NCBI GenBank assembly: GCA_013115135.1
Contig: JABANP010000949.1
Span: forward strand, 1-10,969
From: Perkinsus olseni
Lineage: Eukaryota; Perkinsozoa; Perkinsida; Perkinsidae
DNA: 10,969 nucleotides
Direction of reading: 5' to 3'
Part shown: positions 1-6,207 of the stretch, piece by piece
Position numbering within the stretch: position 1 is the first letter of the stretch
Layout: the number at the start of each line of letters is the position of its first letter
The notes under the pieces: model-generated
Database searches by the model: none
What the model was told of the DNA's origin: nothing
The model's input: the letters and a program-made list of their open reading frames with translations, nothing else
Program-made: the position numbers and the translations under genes

Positions 1-45
1 CCTGGTCAAGTAGTAGTGCGATCCACTCCCCTACGTACCTTGACA
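1..45 (+). repeat. possible 3' tail of the 5' LTR
   Basis: The bases just upstream of the primer-binding site should be the LTR end plus a short spacer. The dinucleotide CA at 44-45 is a candidate LTR terminus (LTRs usually end in CA), leaving TCTAAT as spacer. I found no second copy of these 45 bases in the window, so the LTR identity rests only on position. Confidence 0.35.
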
Positions 46-51
46 TCTAAT

Positions 52-60
52 TGGTAGCAG
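52..60 (+). other. tRNA primer-binding site (initiator Met-type)
   Basis: TGGTAGCAG is the exact complement of CTGCTACCA, the 3' end of initiator tRNA-Met in many eukaryotes, including the terminal CCA. LTR retroelements prime minus-strand DNA from such a site a few bases after the 5' LTR. Its place 39 nt before the gag ATG fits. The match may extend one or two bases further, depending on the host tRNA. Confidence 0.7.
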
Positions 61-98
61 CTCCTTGTTCTACTACTACTATTGATATTGGTTTTACT

Positions 99-1286
99 AT
101 GGTTCTTGGTGACTTTCCTATGATTGAGAAGGACGTGGATGAAGCTGGACAAGCGGCTTTTGACGAGTTCAAAGAGATGGGTGCTACTGACGACATCGCG
201 GAGAAGGCTCGTGCTTCGGCCCGTGAGAGTGCTTCGGCCCACAACGAGGTTATCAAGGCTTTGAGGGAAGCTGGTCACCGTGGCACTTCTTCTTCTTCGG
301 CCCCGTCCCCTGATACTACGGCAAGTGGTTCTGGTGGTGTGGTGGTTCAAGTTATGCAATCGCCTGTCCCCGAGCGCTATGATGGTATATCGAATCTTGA
401 AGATTGGTTCCGTCGTTATGAAGCTGATGCGAGAGGCGCTGGCTGGACCGAGCTTCAGATGGCTGAGCGACTAGGCAATCATCTACGTGGTGTGTACTTC
501 GACGTCTGGCATCAGAACTGCACCAAGGTTGACTTTGCGAAGGATCGTAAGGCTCTTGTTGGTATGTTCGCTTTGACTCAGCCCGATGAGATTTTGGCCC
601 GGTTCAACTCGCTGACTTGGGATCGCTCGACGAAGGTTGTGGCTTTCTTGACTTCTCTTCGACGCTATCTTAAGGAGTATAATGATACCTTGGCTGGTGG
701 TGCTAAGCTTACTGATGATATTATGGATCGTATGGTTATGGACCGGTTGATCGCTAATGCCCCTGACGCCGCCAAGTCTGCACTCCGAAGAAGACGTCCG
801 AAGACTGTTCAAGATATCTGCCAATTGTTCGACGACTATCGGGAGAAGAGCCCACCGACTTCGGCCCCTACACGACCGGCTGCAGGTGCTTCACCTGAGT
901 TCGACTCTGTTGACTTCAGCACCGAAGGTCCTAACGGTCAGTTGACTAAGGCTATGAACGCCCTCTTGGCCTCCCAGAACGCTATGATGGGTTCGCTAGG
1001 CAAGATGTTCAAGGCCAATGGTGGTGGTCAGCAAGGTCGACATGGACGTGGTGGTCGTGGTGGCAATCGTGGTTCGGCCCGTAGCCGTAAGGATATGCCG
1101 ATTCGGACCCCTAAGTGCGCCATATGCTCTGATCAACACTGGGTATCATCGTGCCCCCTCAAGAAGTATGAGAATGGTTGCTTTGTCTGTTCGTCTACCG
1201 AGCACTTGGCCCGTGAATGCCCTCAACTACCAGCTATGTTGAAGTCTATTTCCAGTAAGGCTACTATGGGGTCGGGAAACTGCTAA
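99..1286 (+). CDS. gag: Gag polyprotein of Ty3/Gypsy retrotransposon
   Basis: The structural protein forms the cytoplasmic virus-like particle and binds element RNA. From the first ATG (99) it has 395 residues. The frame opens at 51 directly after a TAA, but 51 is TTG and overlaps the primer-binding site, so 99 is preferred. The body has a retrotransposon-Gag-like helical domain (YDGISNLEDWFRRYEADA near 378-431, then a W/R-rich core). A basic Gly/Arg-rich linker follows (about 1018-1095). Two zinc knuckles come next: C-x2-C-x3-H-x4-C starting at 1116 (one residue shorter than usual), and a canonical C-x2-C-x4-H-x4-C ending in ARECP near 1217. No capsid-protease site can be read. Gag ends Gly-Asn-Cys-stop, with the slippery heptamer in its last codons, so some ribosomes should shift into pol. 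Confidence 0.9.
   Translation: MVLGDFPMIEKDVDEAGQAAFDEFKEMGATDDIAEKARASARESASAHNEVIKALREAGHRGTSSSSAPSPDTTASGSGGVVVQVMQSPVPERYDGISNLEDWFRRYEADARGAGWTELQMAERLGNHLRGVYFDVWHQNCTKVDFAKDRKALVGMFALTQPDEILARFNSLTWDRSTKVVAFLTSLRRYLKEYNDTLAGGAKLTDDIMDRMVMDRLIANAPDAAKSALRRRRPKTVQDICQLFDDYREKSPPTSAPTRPAAGASPEFDSVDFSTEGPNGQLTKAMNALLASQNAMMGSLGKMFKANGGGQQGRHGRGGRGGNRGSARSRKDMPIRTPKCAICSDQHWVSSCPLKKYENGCFVCSSTEHLARECPQLPAMLKSISSKATMGSGNC
1274..1280 (+). promoter_or_regulatory. -1 ribosomal frameshift slippery heptamer G_GGA_AAC
   Basis: In gag phase the codons read TCG GGA AAC TGC TAA, so the heptamer fits X_XXY_YYZ exactly (X=G, Y=A, Z=C). Slipping back one base puts GGG and AAA in the P and A sites and continues in the pol frame, which is open from 1259 through the protease. 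The gag stop lies two codons downstream. GGGAAAC is an established efficient class of -1 slippery site. Confidence 0.8.
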
Positions 1287-1314
1287 GGCGCTCGCTCGAC
1301 AGCCCGCGAGCGCC
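1287..1314 (+). promoter_or_regulatory. frameshift-stimulating stem-loop after gag stop
   Basis: GGCGCTCGC at 1287-1295 pairs perfectly with GCGAGCGCC at 1306-1314 around a 10-nt loop. It starts 6 nt after the slippery heptamer, within the usual 5-9 nt range for -1 frameshift stimulators, and eight of its nine pairs are G-C. I did not find a convincing downstream partner for the loop, so a plain hairpin is more likely than a pseudoknot. Confidence 0.75.
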
Positions 1315-1789
1315 GGAAGTTAATCTATACCCCTTCGGAAAGGATAATGGTTTATTCCTTTTCGCTGATCTTATCTCTGGTCGTCAACGTTTGGGACCTC
1401 TACGCTGCTTAGTGGATACTGGCTGTTGTTCTACTATGGTTGCTAAAAGGGTGGTTCCTCTCAATGCTGAGATTCGGCCCGTTACTGGTCCTTCGTTAAT
1501 GACTATTGATCGTTCTCTTTGCACTATTCTGGGAATGGTTTCTCTTACGGTTGGTATTTATGATAGCGAGAAGGCCAAGAGTGGTATGACGCCTTCCAAG
1601 GATGATCCTCGTGTACCTTTTAATGTATCGGCTTTGGTGGTGGAATCGTTGGCTTATGATCTTATACTCGGTCATGACTTTATGAGTCACTTCGGTTTGG
1701 ATATTCGTTATTCGGACGACCCCGTTAAGATCACTGGTGACCGACCTAAGGAGGAAGCTCCTCGTACGGCATGGTTCTCTGAACATCCC

Positions 1790-1797
1790 GTACAGAC
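1790..1797 (+). repeat. hAT target-site duplication, left copy
   Basis: GTACAGAC, identical to 6200-6207, directly abuts the left CAGGCCTC terminus. It has T at position 2 and A at position 7, the nTnnnnAn preference known for Ac-type hAT elements. Confidence 0.92.
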
Positions 1798-1810
1798 CAG
1801 GCCTCCACAT
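1798..1810 (+). repeat. hAT left terminal inverted repeat
   Basis: CAGGCCTCCACAT pairs with the complement of the right end, matching at 8 contiguous bases and 11 of 13 overall. The CAGG start is typical of hAT termini. Confidence 0.85.
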
Positions 1811-1815
1811 TCAGG

Positions 1816-1841
1816 CGAGCCGAGACTCCTCGCTCGGCTCG
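1816..1841. repeat. subterminal GC inverted repeat, left end
   Basis: CGAGCCGAG (1816-1824) is the exact reverse complement of CTCGGCTCG (1833-1841), with 8 nt between them. More CTCGGCTCG-like words follow to about 1905. Repeated short words in the first 150 bp are usual hAT transposase-binding sites, but that role here is inference. Confidence 0.6.
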
Positions 1842-1921
1842 TCGGACCTCGCCAAGGCCTAGGCTCGCTCGGCTCGGCTCGAAGGATTCTAGCGAGCCGA
1901 GACGAGACTCGATTTCAGCTC

Positions 1922-1940
1922 GGCGGAGCCTCGCTCCGCC
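1922..1940. repeat. triloop hairpin GGCGGAGC/GCTCCGCC
   Basis: Eight perfect pairs (1922-1929 with 1933-1940) enclose the loop CTC. Similar GGCGGA/TCCGCC hairpins occur at about 8881-8895 and 9376-9388 outside the element, so the fold recurs in noncoding DNA here. Confidence 0.6.
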
Positions 1941-1989
1941 TGCAGTTACTTTTCGAGATTGCAAGATTCACGAAAGACCACGCCAAGTG

Positions 1990-2004
1990 ATCTGCGTCGC
2001 AGAT
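1990..2004. repeat. 15-nt perfect palindrome with 1-nt centre
   Basis: ATCTGCG, T, CGCAGAT. It resembles half of the 22-nt U-n-U'-n-U sites, but the third unit is absent on both sides. Confidence 0.6.
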
Positions 2005-2051
2005 GATTGCAAGTTAGAATTCCAAACATCATTAACATCTCGGGGCTGACT

Positions 2052-2073
2052 CTGATCGTCGATCAATGATCAA
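2052..2073. repeat. U-n-U'-n-U site, diverged
   Basis: TGATCG, T, CGATCA, A, TGATCA. The central palindrome TGATCG-T-CGATCA is perfect; the third unit differs by one base and one outer base does not pair. Confidence 0.5.
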
Positions 2074-3161
2074 GCTGAGGCTCAAGGCCCAAGCGAAAAT
2101 TCATCAACATCGATAATATCCATTCGAATAGAGTCGGTGATATCGAAGCATCCGATCTCAAGCGGTCTTCGAAAAAAAGTTGTTTGGAGAGTTCTATGCG
2201 GAACATTTTTCGAGTTGCGGGCATGGGCTTTTTAATCATGGCAAGTCTTTCTCAGTCAGCTTTTCGGGACACTTCTGTCCGTTGCAAAACCTGCGCTAGA
2301 GAATGCCTGGCCCTCTTCGTCCATCTTCCGAACATGTCGGACTGTATGCGGCTAATACTTCCATGTCGGCAAGCAGCTCGTCGGGGGCGTTCATTGATGG
2401 CGGTGCTGAGAACCTGATCTCGGGTGACGAAGCTGATGCTGTTATTCATCCCTTAATTCCTCCAACAACACGTGCTGCTGCACAGTCGTCTCGCACTCCC
2501 GCAGCTGCTTGTACAACTTCGGCGAAGAAAAGGGGCCCCGTCTACGGTGCATAGCACAAGTCTCAAAATTCGCAAGCTGTCCTCCTCTGCATTTGCAACC
2601 GTCAAAAGGGTGATGGTGGCCCACAGATGGGGCAGGCGTTGGATCTGGTGGCATACTCCTTAGCGGGTCCTAAAGCCCAACAGTAAGAGCAAGGTCTGGG
2701 AAGATTTCAGTCTGGTCAAGAGGAAGAGTGATAACAAGATGTTTGATAACATTGCTGCGTGTAATCACTGCTTGATCGTTGTCTCCCACATCGACGCCAA
2801 TACATCATCGATGATTCGGCATGAGTGCAAACATGAGAGCTCGAAACCTATGAAACTGACCCAGTTTCCGGGTGTCCTCCAGCCAGTGTCTCTCCCAGAA
2901 GAGCATCGTCGCACTCTGGTCGACGGCTGCGTGAAATTGTCGGCCGCCATCCCTGGCATTGGCTTTGCTACTCATAGATCAGAGGCTATGCTAGAATTTA
3001 TACAGATGATAATAGATGTAACAACGAAGGTTGGAAGACCCTGGGATGCTGCCAAGTCCATTCCATCTGATACGACGATCAGCAGAAAATGCAAAGAAGT
3101 GGCGGCTGAGAGGAGGGAACTGGTGAAGAATAAAATCAAGGCGCAGCGACCTCCATATCAG

Positions 3162-3253
3162 GTAGGTCCTACCAATGGGAGGCCACAACATAGCCATTTG
3201 TGAACAGCGCAGTACGATTCAAATCGAATCATTCGAACTATTTTTTTGTGTAG
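3162..3253 (+). other. transposase intron, 92 nt, with U-n-U'-n-U site
   Basis: The donor CAG|GTAGGT and the acceptor TTTTTTTGTGTAG are both phase 0. Reading through gives a stop 42 nt later, whereas splicing joins the BED exon to the FDAW exon. The donor lies in a 6+1+6 palindrome (3161-3173). Confidence 0.6.
3216..3237. repeat. U-n-U'-n-U site, diverged
   Basis: ATTCAA, A, TCGAAT, C, ATTCGA. The second palindrome TCGAAT-C-ATTCGA is perfect; one base in the first unit and one outer base are off. It lies inside the inferred intron. Confidence 0.5.
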
Positions 3254-4093
3254 GTTCATTTCGATGCATGGCTGAACCCCTACCAGAATCGTCATCTGCT
3301 AGGGATTACGGTGAACCTGCATAACGGTGATCACTCCCCGACCGGCGCTTCTCGCTCTACAAGAGCTATCATCTGAGACTGCGGCAGATGTACTGGCTAC
3401 CACGAATGACGTGAGTTGAGTGGCTCGCGGAACGCATGCATCCGGATTCATTTCAGGTTCTTTCCAAGTACGAGCTCGATGGAAAGAGCATTCTTTTCAG
3501 CACCGACTCGGCAAGCAATAACATTGCCGCTTTGAACGAGGGCGATTTGGCGTCTACCCCTTGTTTCGCACATCTGATACAGCTTGCAATAAAGTGCGGA
3601 ACGTGCCCTAAACAGGAGGAATCTACTCGAAAGCTCCATCATCTCTTCCCTGATGAGATGCTGGCAGCAAGGAAAGTGGAGAAGGACAACTCAGCAGCAG
3701 CCCTTGTTGCAGCAACAGCAAGAATGGTATTGTACATCAAAAAGTCAAGGTTGAATAGCAAGATAAAAGATAAAGGATACAATAAGTAAGTTTGGATATG
3801 ATGGCACCAGTGCCGAGATCTTCTTTGTAGGTTGAAGCCCGTAAATGAAGTCAAGTGGAACTCTCTGTACGATATGCTGAAGAGCGTTGCTGACGCGTGG
3901 GAGCCTTTAGGGTCGCTACTCATTGAGAAAGGAAAGGCCATGTAGTTTCGGCTGGATTCGAGAATCGGGGAGGACAATCGCCGCTTGTCGATCGCTCGAA
4001 TGCCTGGGATCGAGCTTCAATTGTCGCGCCCGCCTAATTCCGGCTACCCCGCTTTCTGATAAAGTCTATTACAAGCTGGGAATTCCGGGCTGG

Positions 4094-4115
4094 AATCCAA
4101 CTTGGATTATCCAAG
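4094..4115. repeat. U-n-U'-n-U site, exact 22 nt
   Basis: U is ATCCAA, U' is TTGGAT, centres C and T; outer bases A and G complement the opposite centres. Two 7+1+7 palindromes overlap with centres at 4101 and 4108. Confidence 0.85.
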
Positions 4116-4228
4116 CGCTTCCCGATGGACTCCATTGGAAAACTTCTGGACTCCATTGGTTCCATTGAATAGCATAATCAATGAGCGAGCAATACTCACG
4201 CTGTACGGTTGAGGAGTCTTCGCAAGCT

Positions 4229-4250
4229 GTGTTTGCCAAACACTGTTTGG
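4229..4250. repeat. U-n-U'-n-U site, exact 22 nt
   Basis: U is TGTTTG, U' is CAAACA, both centres C; outer bases are both G. Centres at 4236 and 4243. Confidence 0.85.
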
Positions 4251-4261
4251 CCTTCGCTTCA

Positions 4262-4283
4262 GTGGTGTTACACCACTGGTGTA
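4262..4283. repeat. U-n-U'-n-U site, exact 22 nt
   Basis: U is TGGTGT, U' is ACACCA, centres T and C; outer bases G and A. The first palindrome extends to 9+1+9 (4260-4278). It lies 12 nt after the previous site. Confidence 0.85.
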
Positions 4284-4657
4284 GGGTGGCGAGATCTTGC
4301 TACCTATTGGGCGGTACCCAGATTTGAATAGGCCTGTGGTAGGTGCTTCGAGAAAGTGCTGTCTCGGAACAAAGAGTTGCAGCAACTAATGTCCCTGATA
4401 AAACCACTTAGAGATGCAACGATCACCATTCAGAGCTACAAAAAGCTTGGCGCTACAAAAACTATCATGTAGGTTTTGTGCACTCGGGGAAATATTTCAT
4501 CTGGTTCCATATTTCTCGTGTATGCTTTCTGAGAAGACCCTTCTCTTATCCCAGGGAGTTAGAGAGATGCTGGCTGCATCTATGTGACGATCCAGATGAT
4601 GAGCTGCCTATGATCAAGAAGGCTAGAGCGAAAATCCGTCAGGGATTCTTGGACAAG

Positions 4658-4809
4658 GTAATTTCCCAACACCGATGCGCCACAGAAGAAACTTTGTTTT
4701 ACTTCGAACGTTTGGTGTCGCATCGGTGAGTCACACCCGCTGTTTCCAGTGGTCACCTAAATGCTTGCTATCGATATCGTGTGTCTTTAATATCGATGTT
4801 CTGTCTCAG
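4658..4809 (+). other. transposase intron (152 nt) with 14-nt inverted repeat
   Basis: Donor AAG|GTAATT and acceptor GTCTCAG are both phase 0. Inside, 4670-4683 and 4715-4728 are reverse complements at 13 of 14 positions (CACCGATGCG perfect) around a 31-nt loop. It may be a folded intron or a tiny inserted element; there is no coding sign. Confidence 0.5.
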
Positions 4810-5552
4810 GTGATAGCGCGCATCACTCCCCGACTGCTTGCTCCCCTGCTATGCTACACCCGAAATTGAGGTTCGAGCGAGTGGACAGTCTCAAAAATCG
4901 TTCAAGCTTATCGCGAATCTTTTGGCGATAACCGCAAAGCTGAAATCCGAAATATGTTAAGTAGATCCAGATTGATTCAGCAGCTTAATGAGTGGTCGAT
5001 AATCACCAATGACAAACTTGATGGCTCACCTTGCGAACCAGCACAGAAGACTTCTAATAACGTTGGCTGCTGTACCGGCATCATGGATCTGACCATGGAC
5101 GAGGCTGAGCTGGAGGATAGCTGCGTTGGTGACCTTTTTGGTGATGAAAAGCTACCCCCGGTTCATGGAGAACGCTGCATTCGAGGAGCAGTTGCAGAAG
5201 CGAGTGGAGCTCGAAGTTAAGCGGTATCTCACCCTTTCCTGTCACGATGATTCCTATGATGTATTCTGGGAGAAAGCTAGGAGCGCGTTTCCCCTGTTGG
5301 CTGAAGCAGCTGCGTGCGCAGTTCTTTACCCCTTACCACTAGCTCCTGTGAGGGCATTTTCAGCCGTGCACGAGATCAGCTCGGCATGCGTAGAACAGAG
5401 CTCAAGCCTAACACGCTCGAGTCACTGTTGATAATTCAAACCACAAATGCGTTCTTGAGGAACCCAATGAAGAAGTGATGAATTGGCAGCTGTGAGTCAA
5501 CTTCGCATAGTGGCGGGCGCGATGTCCGTACTATGTGCAGGTACGGTTACTA

Positions 5553-5574
5553 ACTACAGACTGTGGTCTACAGT
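5553..5574. repeat. U-n-U'-n-U site, one mismatch
   Basis: CTACAG, A, CTGTGG, T, CTACAG with complementary outer bases A and T. Only 5565 (G where A is expected) breaks the 22-nt pattern. Confidence 0.65.
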
Positions 5575-5716
5575 TAGCGCACTTTGCATGATATGATTAG
5601 TCTTCATCAAGATGCGTTCTCTATTTTGGGGCAGTTTGTTTTGCGTTAGCGAGGTAACTTAGCCGGAGTTGAGAGGCTACGCTGAGTTGATAGAGATGCA
5701 ATGTGACGTTGACAAT

Positions 5717-5738
5717 GTCCGTAGTACGGACTCCGTAC
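5717..5738. repeat. U-n-U'-n-U site, exact 22 nt
   Basis: U is TCCGTA, U' is TACGGA, centres G and C; outer bases G and C. The implied 8-mer GTCCGTAC fits the nTnnnnAn hAT target pattern. Confidence 0.85.
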
Positions 5739-5798
5739 AAGTTCTCAGTGGATGTGTAACTTGCACAAACACGCTAGGTTGGCGACTCGACAACCAAA

Positions 5799-5820
5799 TT
5801 GTAAACTATACAATGTATAG
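5799..5820. repeat. U-n-U'-n-U site, one mismatch
   Basis: TGTAAA, C, TATACA, A, TGTATA with complementary outer bases T and G. Only 5804 differs from the ideal. The palindrome 5806-5820 is a perfect 7+1+7. Confidence 0.65.
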
Positions 5821-5966
5821 CAATGAGTGTGATCGAGATTGTCATCGTGCCCGGCTGGGAGTTTGCTTGTGATAAATTACGACGGCGTCATACAATGTTA
5901 GGCGACCTCGTCATAAAAATAGCAGTATAACTCATAACGCGTGAGGGTATGACGGCACGAGCTATT

Positions 5967-5988
5967 GTGTCAGTCTGACACTGTCAGA
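5967..5988. repeat. U-n-U'-n-U site, exact 22 nt
   Basis: U is TGTCAG, U' is CTGACA, centres T and C; outer bases G and A. The second palindrome extends to 8+1+8. Confidence 0.85.
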
Positions 5989-6139
5989 CCATCTGACTCA
6001 GACGCGCTCATACCAACTCATGCTGAACGGGCAAAAGTATAACTGAAAAGGCAGTGTACTGGCAGTAAACCATCACGACCCATTGGGTCAGCCCAACCCC
6101 CAGATTGGATACCAAGGGAAAAATTGATCGACGGCTGCT

Positions 6140-6160
6140 CGCTCGCTCGGCGAGCGAGCG
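6140..6160. repeat. subterminal GC palindrome, right end
   Basis: CGCTCGCTCG, G, CGAGCGAGCG: ten perfect pairs around one base, ending 39 bp inside the right terminus. It mirrors the CTCG/CGAG-rich left end and may be a transposase-binding region. Confidence 0.7.
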
Positions 6161-6186
6161 GCGAGCCGTACCGAGACTCGTCTCGC

Positions 6187-6199
6187 ATGCAGAGGCCTG
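6187..6199 (-). repeat. hAT right terminal inverted repeat
   Basis: It ends ATGCAGAGGCCTG. Its reverse complement starts CAGGCCTC, matching the left end at 8 contiguous bases and 11 of 13 overall. Confidence 0.85.
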
Positions 6200-6207
6200 G
6201 TACAGAC
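6200..6207 (+). repeat. hAT target-site duplication, right copy
   Basis: GTACAGAC is identical to 1790-1797. Both copies start on a codon boundary and read Val-Gln-Thr in the pol frame. Confidence 0.92.

Larger units (their letters stand above)
1281..1797 (+). pseudogene. pol: pol, 5' part: aspartic protease (interrupted by hAT)
   Basis: This is the pol frame entered by -1 shift from gag. The retropepsin-like aspartic protease cleaves Gag-Pol in the particle. The catalytic motif LVDTG has its Asp codon at 1415-1417, followed by CCSTMVAK. The second signature DLILGHDFM, near 1658-1684, matches the ILG-x-D-F-L strand of Ty3/Gypsy proteases. No start codon is needed upstream of the protease if expression is by frameshift, and the first in-frame alternative at 1391 is only TTG. 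The frame reaches 1797 and then runs into the hAT terminal repeat, reading 64 foreign codons to a stop at 1988-1990. The pol frame resumes in the same phase at 6200/6208. Confidence 0.85.
1842..2302 (+). other. hAT 5' noncoding region
   Basis: No convincing coding sequence was seen in these 461 nt. It holds CTCGGCTCG words to about 1905, the hairpin at 1922-1940, a perfect 7+1+7 palindrome at 1990-2004 (ATCTGCG, T, then its complement), and a diverged U-n-U'-n-U site at 2052-2073. GATTGCAAG occurs twice (1960-1968 and 2005-2013). The transposase promoter should lie here, but no core element is recognisable. Confidence 0.5.
3942..4342 (+). other. long transposase intron (401 nt) with three palindromic sites
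   Basis: The donor AT|GTAGTT lies in the codon before an in-frame TAG, and the acceptor GTGGTAG|G restores the same phase (2). This joins KWNSLYDML to the ELQQLMSLIKPL block, as in normal hAT order. It is much longer than the other introns of 45-152 nt, and the excess holds three exact 22-nt U-n-U'-n-U sites (4094, 4229, 4262), plus the 12-nt direct repeat GGACTCCATTGG at 4127-4138 and 4148-4159. Confidence 0.55.
2303..5431 (+). pseudogene. hAT transposase, multi-exon and degenerate
   Basis: A cut-and-paste transposase. Inferred exons are 2303-2539, 2664-3161, 3254-3410, 3457-3785, 3831-3941, 4343-4468, 4555-4657 and 4810-5431, and codon phases agree at each inferred GT-AG junction; the first junction is least certain. 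A Ser/Ala/Pro-rich start leads into a BED zinc finger (KVWEDF, then C-x2-C at 2760-2771 and H-x3-H). FDAW (Asp at 3263) and STDSASNN (Asp at 3505) fit the first two catalytic acids of hAT enzymes. CFAHLIQLAIK (3562 on), VKWNS (about 3850) and LQQLMSLIKPL (about 4377) follow in the usual hAT order. The C-terminal dimerisation block has ELEVKRYL, FWEKARSAFPLLAEAA and a worn PVRAFSA in place of SER-x-FSA. Breaks: a likely extra C in 3336-3339, a TGA at 4867-4869 (or paired indels near 4843-4850), and an extra C in 5155-5159. Confidence 0.8.
5432..6139 (+). other. hAT 3' noncoding region, palindrome-rich
   Basis: No coding sequence is supported in these 708 nt. It contains four U-n-U'-n-U sites (5553, 5717, 5799, 5967), the 6+1+6 palindrome GACCCA-T-TGGGTC at 6077-6089, and 6-bp arms CCGTAC/GTACGG at 5526-5546. 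Transcription termination should fall here, but no signal stands out. Confidence 0.5.
1798..6199 (+). mobile_element. hAT (Ac-like) DNA transposon, 4402 bp, with broken transposase
   Basis: The element starts CAGGCCTC and ends GAGGCCTG. These are terminal inverted repeats with 8 perfect pairs, or 11 of 13 when extended through CAT. It is flanked by the 8-bp duplication GTACAGAC, the length and pattern expected of hAT insertion. Internally it has BED zinc finger, hAT catalytic-region and C-terminal dimerisation blocks in the right order on the plus strand. Both ends carry GC-rich CTCG/CGAG palindromes that may serve as transposase-binding subterminal repeats. Element plus one duplication is 4410 bp, a multiple of three, so the surrounding pol phase is kept. 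The transposase has several reading-frame breaks, so this copy was probably mobilised in trans. Confidence 0.92.

Noticed and set aside
51..98. Start of gag at TTG 51
   Set aside because: TTG directly follows a TAA and lies on the primer-binding site; the ATG at 99 is a better start.
2184..2417. Separate small protein upstream of the transposase
   Set aside because: It overlaps the better first exon in another frame, and has no family resemblance and no second support.
3336..5159. Programmed frameshifting at CCC codons in the transposase, as reported for Perkinsus mitochondrial cox1
   Set aside because: This is nuclear-type DNA with introns, and many CCC codons in gag, pol and the same gene are read normally; decay or homopolymer error is simpler.
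4094..5988. CRISPR-like or tandem repeat array
   Set aside because: The palindromic units share a geometry but not a sequence, and the spacing between sites is irregular.
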